Translations under genes and position numbers: made by a program
Shown: positions 55,201 through 64,000 of the stretch, piece after piece
Numbering within the stretch: the stretch's first letter is position 1
Layout: every line of letters starts with the position of its first letter
Notes under the pieces: generated by a model
Seen by the model: the letters and a program-made list of their open reading frames with translations, nothing else
What the model was told of the DNA's origin: nothing
Databases searched by the model: none
Origin: Macrotrachela quadricornifera
Taxonomy: Eukaryota > Rotifera > Eurotatoria > Philodinida > Philodinidae
NCBI GenBank assembly: GCA_022393335.1
Contig: JAJEKB010020467.1
Coordinates: 464,740 to 528,739 of the forward strand
Direction of reading: 5' to 3'
DNA length: 64,000 nucleotides

Positions 55201-58200
55201 TAAATAAATAGCTGAGGTATAATTATCTATTCGTAAGGCTGCATATATGAAGACGAATGATAACAAAGTAAATAAATAATAAAAAATAAAAGCCGAAAAA
55301 ATTAATTTTATTTCGGTTATCTGCGGTTCGAAACTTCGAGTCCAAGCTCATTTTGGGTCTATGGTCGAGTCCTTCGAGTCAAGTTCGATTCCATCTCGAG
55401 TTTACCAGCTCGAATCGGGTCTCATTTTCGATTATTCGAGCCTATCCGGTTTTTTTACTCGGAACCGGCTCAAATCGGAACTGTTGCATATCTGTAAATA
55501 ACTACAATATAACAAACTTTTTTTAAATATCATTATAGAAACCATTTGATGAAATCGTCAAAGATATGTCAAAAAAAGATGTTTCAGTGTCATTAAATTT
55601 TACTTGTTACGTACATTTGAATTGTATGCGTGATAATATTTCATGGTGTCTTGATTGGCGCCAAGTATGTAATAGACAAGTTGACTGTTGGCCTAATCCT
55701 GTCGACGAACAAAATTGTGAAATATTAGAACAAAATGAATGTGGTTCAGATGAATATCGATGTTTGAATGGTCAATGTGTTCCAGATATCTTTTTATTGG
55801 ATAGTATGTTTAAACCAGATTGTTTAGACGGGACAGACGAAGATATAGATAAACATATAACAGTTAAAGATGATTGTATTCAAGGTGATCCATCTTTCAG
55901 ATGTATAGATATCATGTACTATCATTGGACTCGTCTTGACGAAGTTTGTTTTGCGACACCATCATGGCTGAGTTCAGAGATCTGTCGAAACAAACTCAAT
56001 GAACAGTTTTATCATGCTCTTTTATCACCCATTGCTAATACTCATATAACAAAAGAATGTTGGGCCGTTATGATCTCTATGATTCAAACGATACAACAAA
56101 TTAATTTGGTCAGTATGAAAAATTGAATTTTTGTTTCTCATTTAGCAAAAAAATATTCACTCAAGTAACTTAAGTATGTATCACTTATGTTTGTTATCGG
56201 ATATATAAGACGTGTACCTATCCGCAATAGAATTCTGAGACTTGGAGAAAATAAACGCACTTAATGTTTTTTGAAAAACAGCTTTCAATATAATAATAAA
56301 CGAGCTGAATGTGTTTTTTCTTTTATCAAGAGATTGAAAGTTCAGCCAACTTCGGTAATAATTGCTGCCAAAATCTGTTGGCATCAACCCTCGAGATTAA
56401 GATCTGAAAGACAATAGAGCTATTAACTGGAATAGCTTTATTCAATAGTTTGTTTTATCTTGATAAAAATCATAAAACGAATTTGCACTATGTCTGAAAA
56501 TTTATTAGATTGACTAAGTCATCAGTTTCTCTACCTTAGGTTGAGACGCCAATAATAGTATCATATGACGGAGTACCAAAGCTGGTTTTTAAAGGAATTT
56601 TTCGATTAAGTATCTAATTCATACGAAATATATTATACAATGAACTTCCAGAGCGAGTGCGAAAACGATCAATCAAGAGGGAAAAGAGAAGTCGTAAAAT
56701 TTAAAAAAAGAAATAGCAAACAAAATTCACTTGAAGATCTTGTGTCTGTCACGATCTGGGGGAGAGAGGAGCAGGGGTTAAGAGAGAAATTCTCGCTATT
56801 ATGGGTGTCAGTGTTCCCGTTCCTAAGCCTTCTTTGGGAACGGAATGGGAATGCAACTAGCAGTAATCATGATTCAGAATCTGGAAATTCAAGAAAATGT
56901 CCAAAATCTCTAGAATTTCTTCATTTCCTGAAATTTCTTGAATTCCAGAGCATTCTGGACAATGAGGCTGAAGGCATCCTTCTCTTAAAAGATATAGTGG
57001 AAGTCTAGAAATTCTAGAAAATTAAGCAAATCGAGAAAATTCTTGATTTCTTTATATTCCATTGTACGTTTCAGTCAATGATCTGGATCACTGTTGGAGT
57101 TGTGCTAAATTCCTTGAGTTTCCAAATTTTCTTGATTTGCTAGATTTTCTACAATTCTTTGATTTTCTTGAATTTCTCTGCTATGGAAAGTCTGTGATAT
57201 GAGTAACTGTTGTGATAACATTGAATTCCTTGGTTTTCCAATTTCTGGATCATAGTCATATCTCAGCGCAACACTTCTTTCGTTTTTTACGATCCTTTAA
57301 ACGTATCGAGTTGTGTATATGAGCAAATTGTAAGTTCTTGATACAATTGGTACAAAAACTGAAACTAAACCTTAACAGTTTCTCAGCAGCGCATTTTACT
57401 ATACTCCATGTCTATGTTACACAGTAAAAATTTCCGAACACTTTTTCATATGCTTCCTTCAGTGTAAATGTAGCATAAAAAACATTGTTTTAGTAAAAAA
57501 TGTTATGTCACAGTTAATCATGTAATGTAAATATCTCGAACACGTTAAAAGATAGAAGGCTGAATATTTTTATTGGACATACAACTCTGCGAAGTATGTT
57601 TACAGTCAAAATTTGAGCAAAAACAAATGAGCCGTTCCAAGAGCTATGCACATAATAACTTTTAAAATGATTGATCTGCACTTTTTTTTAAATCGATCTA
57701 CATTTTTTCCTAAGACGTAAATATCTCGAGAACGGTGAAAGCTAGACAACTGACATGTTGACTGCTTATGTAACTCTGAGGCCTATAAACGTGGGAAAAA
57801 TCTAGCTAGGAACTGATAAACCGTTCGAACATTATTAGGAAACAAGGTTCTAAAGGGTCGATCTACAAAATGAGTCCAAATCTATACTCTTAAACGATAA
57901 TCTGTGTCTTTTATTATAAAGGAAAATTATTCAGAAAATATTTTTTTACGGTTTTGTTCGTATTTCCGGGATCTTTCTATTTTGCACCTTTGCCCTCTTT
58001 CAGCTTTAGCATAGACCCAGAAAATGTAACGAGAAAGTTGATTCACATGAAAATGAGAAAGTGTCTGTAATGACATATGTGAATTGAAGTAATATGGAAA
58101 GGAAGAGCAAAAAGTATAAACTATATACTATATACTATTTGATAGAACTTTTAAAGTACTATAAAATAGACTATACAATATATTTTTTCTCTGGTCTTTC

Positions 58201-61200
58201 ATACCCCCGAGAAATTCCTTCTTTGAGCACATCTCTATGAAAAATGGTATTTTTTTGTATAGTGTAAGAGTCATAACTCCCACTTGATATGGATTAGAGA
58301 GCTGATATTTTGTATGGCAGTGGGGAAGGGAAGGGACTTAGAGCCTAATAACGTGTAAAAAGATCATTCGAATTGGTCAACAAGAAAAAAAGTTATTCAA
58401 AAAATACATTTAAAATTCAATCGTACTAAAAAGTTACAATTCACTCATGTTTATCCATCCTCTTATACGAAATTAGCATCCGTTCATCGCTCCTGTGAAC
58501 CGAATGATATGTACGTTTCAGTTCTCAAGGATGAGAACGCAATATGCATTCTTCATTGTGAAGGAACGGAAGCGCATTTCGTTTTGTCCATCACTGGAAG
58601 TGTCATCATTCATATTTCTGAGCATACCTTCGAAACAGAATGTGAATGCAACTCATTTACGTTTTCTAGCATTCCTTGAACTTATCGAGTCGCATATACA
58701 CGTTTGTTCATCTTCTCATATGAAACTAACACCTGTCCAAAAATTTAATGGCCATGGTTATTTTTGCAGTAGCTGAAGAATGGAAAGAACTAGAGAGATA
58801 CAGTTCTCATTATTATGTAGGTAAATGAGTACCCTATATATTATATCTTCCAACACCTGCTGGAAATCTACGTAAATTCAGTGTTTCATCATCATCGTCT
58901 ATTTTTCAAAGAGTTTGATGTAGTTTTTCCAAGTTTCATAGAGACCTATGTATCTAAATCATACAAAAGATAGCATAGAGGCTCCTTCACAAAATTATGA
59001 ACGACCCAGCTCTCTATTTATCATAGTTTTCAAATGCCATTGATTTTCCTAAAATATGGCTAGCCATTTTTCACAGTTGAATAATCTGTGATTACTCATA
59101 GTAAATGTAGATTATTGTTAATACTTTTCTTTTCTGAAAATATCTTTCTAGGCCATAAACAATTTTTTAATTGAGAATGAAACGTTAGACTATGCAGAGC
59201 AAGTATAATGATAAATTAATTCATTGGAGTGAAAAAAAGAAATAAAAAAGAATCATTTTTTGATAATGTATGAGAAAATGTCAATTATCGAAGAAAATGA
59301 ACATTTAATCTTTCTTGAATGTATTTTTTCCACTTCCATTATATGTGCTATATCACATGAATTGTATTAGGATTCCTAAGTTATAAAAATCATGTTTTTC
59401 AAGTGCCATAGTTATACATTGCATGTGTTAGTAAGTTCACCATGACGGTGATTTTCGATACTGTTGTTTTAGAAAGGTTTTGCAGTCCCAACACTCTAAT
59501 CAGAAAACAAATCAATGACCTTTAGAAAGCCAATGTTACGTGATTAAGATCATATGAACTAACTAAATATATTCAAAAGTGATTAAATGCTTATTTTTTG
59601 ATATATTATCAAGAAAATTTTACTTTAAAAATCTTTTTTTCGCTCCAATCAACTAATTCAACTTTATACTTGTTCTGCATAGTCTAATATTTCATTTTCA
59701 ATTAAGGGATCCTCTCCCATTAGAAACCCCAATTTTTCCATAAAAATTTCGAAGTTGGGTTTTTATTATAGGAATATGCATTGAAGCGTCCTCTTTTAGA
59801 ATATCTATGTTTTTTTGAAAAACAACCAGATTTCTACGAACTTATCACATCAAATTTTCGATCCACTAAGCTCCCTCATTATAAAAGACCTCAGGTCTTC
59901 TAATAGAATTTTGTGGCAATTTTTTTCAAAAATTAGATCAAATTTGCAAAAACAATGAATGTCACTTTATACCGTCTACTTATGATGGCTAATACTTATA
60001 TAGATACTTTGTAAAAGGAGAAAATTGTATCTTGAAGAGCAGGTTAAACACTAAGAATACATCAATTTTCTCGGCGCAAAAATTCTCTCGTCTTACTCTA
60101 AATGGAAAACTTTCCGATAGAAAAAAGTAGACGTCCTTAGATAGTCCATCCGTCACGCTTCTGAGTGCATAGCTTTTTAACAGTTAGTGCCATAACAGGC
60201 ATAACTGGTAGCAATCATCATTGTGAAATATTGGTTAATTTCAAAATTTTCTGTATCGAAAATATAATCTTTAATATAAAGTAATAATTATTCAATACAT
60301 GAGCAGTAACAACAGTAAAACTAGCTTAATACTATATTGCTCAGTGTTTTTTTTTGGAAATTCTAATGCAAATGAAAACATTGTACTGATATTCCTAGGT
60401 TCAAGAAGGATTGAAGTACGACAAATTTGTCGTTCAAATTGTTCCCATAATAAATAAAATGATGTACAAACTATAAAATAGCTATCGTTATTTTTTAGAT
60501 TGCTGAATGTCAATCAGCATTCTTTTGCATATTTTACTTTCTTATGGAGCATAATCATTTCGCAAAGCAAATGGTCTTTTGAAAAATGTTTTCTCTGAAA
60601 AGAGCGTGAACTGTATTTCGACTACCTTTTTATATATTTATTTATAGAATTTCGATGAATGACGTTTTTAGCTATTTTCATAGGACAAAATTAGTTTTCA
60701 TATAGTACTTTGTGCGACAAATAAAGAGATAAAAAGCCGCCGAAGTCTAAATTAGAAGAGCTCTGGATTTAATCCATATTGAACATCAGATAAAACAAAT
60801 ATGAAAATAAAAAACCAGAACAATTTTCCAAATACAACACCTGTGTCTTTTATAATATGTATCAAATCAAACTCCCGGAGAGGTCTTCTATTATGGAGGG
60901 CGTTTGAATATAATGGATGTCTCTTATTATGGAGGAAGGTTTACCATATTTTCGAACAAATGTCCTTGGTTTTTCAGAGCTCTTTCTGTTACAGAAAAAT
61001 TTTGCTATCATATGCATTCAAATTGAGTAGGGCATTATTATATTAATAAACATGCCAGATGCCCAGCAACCTTCATCTGTTATTTACTTTAGAATACTAC
61101 GCTGAAATATCTTCAATATCACCCTCTGTAACATGAATTTTCGGTAATTTCAATGAGAAACCCGTCTCTATAACTTCTCTGTTGTTCTTGTGGGAACATA

Positions 61201-64000
61201 GTTTCCAAGCAGGAAAACTGAAGCAACTCTGATCAAGCTCAAGCTATATTCATTAATTTTATTTTCTTTTGAAGCTCTACATGAAAATAATCCTTTATTT
61301 GACCAGATTTTGTATTTTACTTTTCTGGACCCAGAAAAATGGAATTTAGTGTTGCATGTAAGTCTCTTTTTTTATGACCATGTGAACACCGTGTCCAACA
61401 AACAAGCTGAAAACTCAGTCTAGTAGAACATACTGAGCTGAAATTCTTACTACGACTACTTTTAACTAGGACAACTCATTACTAGAAATTTGAGAAGAAA
61501 CAGTCAATTTTAAGTAGCAAATTACTTGTGACGAACTCCTTTTATAGATTCTTAACAAATTGAAAACATTTTGATTAAATGTGAGTTTTCTCTCCTGTTT
61601 TTCATGGCCGAAGAAGGTGATTTTGAAGACAATTTAATCGTAAATTAAGTTAAAAAATCTAGAAAACAACAAATGATAATGCTGGTTGACATAAGAACAT
61701 GAATTAAATAAAATATGATTTACTTAGAGCATCTCAATTAACTTGGGGGCAAACTTTTAGTTTTTATTTCTCGAAAGGTGGATGTGTTTCCACATATGAA
61801 GAATGTGCACTAGGATAGATATACATATAATTCTCAAATCGACGACAGCAATGTTACTTAAGCATGGCAGACGGTATTAACTCACTTCATCTGATACAGC
61901 CTTCGAAAAAATGATATGAAATCTATTCCAAATATATCATTTTAAAATGATTTTTGAAAACTTTTTACTGACAAAGCATAATTCAAAAACTCTTAGCGTT
62001 TTTCTCAGAGTATAGCTTTCAATAAGAAAAATTGGAATTAATTTTTGCTGCTCGGCAAATAATCGATGAATCTTTTTTTGTTCTAAAGCTCTTCATCAGG
62101 GCTAACTTTTGTCCGAGGCAATTTTTGATATCTTTCTTCTGAACAGAGAAAAGCGAAATTTACTGTCGATTGAGTGCCATATTTTGTGCTTATATTGCAC
62201 ACTTATTCAGTAAAATGGTCATAAAAACCGAATAGGATGAAGTTTCAAAATTCTGTCTGGACAAAAGTTGCATACGGAGGCAAGCTTTAATTTGACACCA
62301 GCCCGAGCTCAATATATCGTCTTAGGGCACACTAGTTCTAATTTTCCTCGGGGGTTCGAAAATAAGCCAAAAGTCCTATCTACAAAGATAAATCCGACTG
62401 AAATTTTTATCATGAGCTTTTTTCGTCGGAACTAGTCCTTTTTAAAATTTTCAGTTCAAATGGATACATTCTAAGTAAGATATCATTTCTGAGGAGAGCT
62501 CTTAATAAAGTCGTTCATGGCCTAGAAGAATATATTCAGCATGACAAAATATTAACAACAATCTACATTTTCTATGAATAATCACATACTATTCAACTGA
62601 GAAAAAATGACTAGCATATATTCTAGGAAAATCAATGATATTTGAAAACTACGATATGTAATGAGATGGGCCTTGCACCAATTTGTGAAGGAGCTTTGTA
62701 CCTATGTGTGACATAGTTTAGATATAAAAAAAGCAGCGTTACGAAATTTCATTTTGTTCACATTGGAACATCTCTAACTCGTTCATTTCAACCGTCATGC
62801 ACTTCTTAAGAGTTAGAATAACCAATGAAAGCAGAATTTTCCTCAAGTATCAACAAACAGTTAGGCAGAAGATTCTTTTGTCAAACTGAGCCAATAATTT
62901 TTGAACACGAAGAATGCAGAGATTTCCACTACTTTTTGCATAAAATACGAAAGACAAGGAAGAAGAGTCTAAGATTAGTAGCATATATACTACTGGTAAT
63001 AGGCTACAGCATGGTCTCTGCGAGATATCTCTTGATCATAGGATTCAAACAGAACAGATAAAACAAAAGAATAATCTAGAGGTGGACTAATCATTTCTGA
63101 ACCCATAGTATGTATTTAAATTCTTTGTAATTTCATCGTATGTATGATCAAATTCAATAAATACAAAATATGCTTTATTTTCAGGATAACGTAACCTATG
63201 CGCATCTATTCAATGATACTTGTAATAATGTTTGCTCAGAACCACATCAATGTTGTACTTCAAGAATGCAAAAATACTGTCCACCATTATTTGAATTTCC
63301 TGCAAAATCTATTGGCTGGAGTCAAGTGCATTTTGTTTATTCATGGAATCGAACGACTAAATCGTCAAACTTACCAGATTATATCTGTTATGATGAAGAA
63401 CAATGTGCTATTTCTCAACCGGATATTCGTTTTCGAAAAGTAAGTGACCCATCTACAATTCTTTCTTGCCAGTTTTCAAACATGCCCGGTTCAATCGGAA
63501 ATTGGGTTTCACAAGTCAAATTCATTCGAAGACACATGAACAGACAGTGTTCAACAACAACCATCGAAATAACGAATGATTGTCTTGAAACTAATCAATT
63601 TCGATGTGGAAAGAAATGCATCTCTAAACATCGTCTAGTGGATAATCTTGCTGACTGCCACGGAAATATCGACGAACAATACAATGATAGTTGTTCTCTA
63701 AATCACAAACATCGCTTCTCCTGTTTTCTTGGTAGATTAGGCATAAATAAAACAATATGTTTACCAAGTACGCATAGACATACACAATCAGGAGCGCTAG
63801 TGGAGTGTAAAAATGCGAACAAACTTCCTCATTTTCCTACTCTTTGTGATGGATACAAGGAATATGAAGAGATGATTAACGGACAAGTTGAAACTGATGA
63901 AAGTAACTGTGAAGAATGGCAATGTGACAACCAGTATACAAGATGTGATGGTATATGGAATTGTCAAAATGGAGCAGATGAAGCAAAATGTTTTAATTCA
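52290..64000 (+). CDS. Large secreted/receptor ectodomain protein with LDLa repeats, partial
   Basis: Exons 52290-52763, 55539-56108 and 63185-64000 join in phase 0 with GTTAGT/TATAG and GTCAGT/TTCAG splice sites and give 620 residues; the frame is open at the window edge. Exon 1 has a hydrophobic leader (about 14-32) and a Cys-containing domain with N-glycosylation sites (NITS, NKTH, NCS). Exon 2 carries LDL-receptor class A modules at about 187-218 (CLDWRQVCNRQVDC then DEQNC) and 225-260 (CGSDEYRCLNGQC then DCLDGTDED). Exon 3 has a Cys-rich linker and LDLa-type modules near 480-516 and 590-618 (CDGIWNCQNGADEAKC). The acidic Cys clusters should bind calcium. Related bdelloid proteins commonly continue into EGF modules and a membrane segment; that part lies beyond the window. 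It is probably a cell-surface receptor or adhesion protein. Introns of 2.8 and 7.1 kb are far longer than usual here. Confidence 0.85.
53950..54125. repeat. TAATTAGTA-type minisatellite
   Basis: About nine or ten degenerate units of 17-20 bp contain (C)TAATTAGTATT or close variants, spaced by variable bases. Confidence 0.65.
54438..55272. repeat. Large palindrome with ~347-bp arms
   Basis: 54438-54784 and 54927-55272 are near-perfect reverse complements around a 142-bp spacer. Landmarks on the left arm are CATATATGCAGCCTTACGAA, GATGCATGC and CCCAACTTCAAACCATTC. High arm identity, well above that of the enclosing element's ends, suggests a younger insertion or ongoing arm homogenisation. Confidence 0.85.
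57533..57890. repeat. Diverged tandem duplication
   Basis: 57533-57690 and 57712-57890 share order and motifs (GTAAATATCTCGA, GAACAC/GAACGG, ACAACT/GTAACTCTG, GATC followed by T/A-rich). Unit length is about 180 bp. Confidence 0.4.
58951..62724. repeat. Widely spaced inverted repeat in intron 2
   Basis: 58951-59160 is a diverged reverse complement of 62513-62724; shared blocks include GGCTCCTTCACAAA / GCTCCTTCACAAATT, AGTTTTCAAAT, CATTGATTTTCCTA and CTAGGCCAT. The intervening 3.3 kb has no transposase. It could be a non-autonomous transposon with these as ends, or an inverted pair of MITEs. Confidence 0.6.
59169..59703. repeat. Second inverted repeat abutting the first
   Basis: 59169-59239 and 59633-59703 (71 bp each) pair as diverged complements, with TTAGACTATGCAGA and AAGTATAA in the left arm. 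The left arm begins only nine bases after the outer repeat's left arm ends, so the two structures are linked or one inserted beside the other. Confidence 0.65.

Larger units (their letters stand above)
53208..55494. mobile_element. hAT-like element with ~190-bp inverted termini, nested in intron
   Basis: Left end CAGGGATGCGCAAGTTCCGG and, read inward from the right, CAGATATGCAACAGTTCCG. The arms 53208-53400 and 55306-55494 stay similar throughout (GATTCGAACGAG / GATTCGAGCTGG, GGAATCGAACTTGA, ACTCGAAGTTTC). CAG-G starts are typical of hAT ends. Flanking 8-bp words (ATTCTAAT, TAAATAAC) are not a target duplication. No transposase is seen. Within lie the minisatellite 53950-54125 and the palindrome 54438-55272. 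Confidence 0.6.
52764..55538. other. Intron 1 of the LDLa gene
   Basis: Most of it (53208-55494) is a single transposon-like unit with inverted ends, a TAATTAG-type minisatellite and a large palindrome. Small frames inside (for example 53677-53910) are not gene-like. Confidence 0.6.
56109..63184. other. Intron 2 of the LDLa gene (7.1 kb)
   Basis: It contains degenerate GAATTTCTTGA-type repeats (56880-57240), a diverged tandem duplication (57533-57890) and two nested inverted repeats (58951-62724). Open frames at 56640, 58495, 60292, 60801 and 62825 have no recognised product. No exon was needed to keep phase between exons 2 and 3. Confidence 0.55.

Noticed and set aside
55566..56126. LDLa frame as a separate small gene
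   Set aside because: An acceptor at 55538 and donor at 56109 place it as a phase-0 middle exon; the start and end of the open frame are intron or internal sequence.
56640..57008. 122-codon frame in intron 2 as a gene
   Set aside because: Low-complexity sequence with GAATTTCTTGA repeats, no family and no splice context.
60292..60513. Minus frame as an exon of another gene within intron 2
   Set aside because: It has an acceptor-like CATTCAG upstream and protein-like text, but no start, partner exon or family; not strong enough to call.
1..64000. CRISPR arrays, operons, bacterial promoters or replication origins
   Set aside because: No regularly spaced identical repeats or gene clusters of that kind; introns and gene families show a eukaryotic nuclear genome.

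Overview
This is an AT-rich animal nuclear window. The coding style and protein families suggest a bdelloid rotifer: a short rhodopsin-like GPCR in one exon, an F-box/LRR-type protein in one exon, a secreted LRR protein, a large LDL-receptor class A (LDLa) ectodomain protein, and dense, mostly dead DNA transposons. The taxonomic call is inference from gene-family style. No bacterial, organellar or CRISPR features are visible.

Layout. 1-3.9 kb: non-coding, with a diverged foldback repeat and one doubtful minus-strand ORF. 3.96-4.98 kb: GPCR. 6.59-7.89 kb: three-exon secreted LRR gene. 9.0-10.5 kb: decayed coding, made of a SPATS2-like UBA/CUE domain with an in-frame stop, a likely 217-bp solo LTR and a broken HNH-domain ORF. 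10.87-11.84 kb: unusual piggyBac element built of two inverted transposase 3' ends. 13.0-13.5 kb: 230-bp-arm palindrome. 14.34-14.60 kb: secreted six-cysteine knottin-like precursor. 15.58-16.66 kb: pseudogene copy of the last exon of a calcium-sensor gene whose intact parent lies at 25.5-30.4 kb. 21.78-22.57 kb: TTAA-flanked element with GGGCCC ends. 25.5-30.4 kb: neuronal-calcium-sensor/recoverin-like gene with two 2-kb introns, the first holding a GC-rich tandem-repeat island. 32.2-32.6 kb: piggyBac MITE. 33.77-35.78 kb: intronless DUR3-type urea transporter. 37.65-38.53 kb (minus): single-pass membrane protein with Ser/Tyr/Gly repeats. 42.33-44.18 kb (minus): F-box protein. 45.0-46.4 kb: hAT-like non-autonomous element. 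48.86-50.48 kb: dead mariner inside an outer inverted repeat. 50.9-51.5 kb: piggyBac 3' end. 52.29 kb to the window end: LDLa ectodomain gene, three exons in perfect phase, introns of 2.8 and 7.1 kb loaded with foldback elements; it runs off the window.

The host genes do not form a pathway. Their shared theme is membrane or extracellular sensing and transport (GPCR, LDLa protein, LRR protein, calcium sensor, urea transporter). The strongest unusual signals are the double-3'-end piggyBac, the calcium-sensor exon duplication with a destroyed splice acceptor, the knottin precursor, and palindromes and foldbacks in introns and intergenic DNA. Exon-intron models were built by hand from splice signals and phase and have no transcript support.
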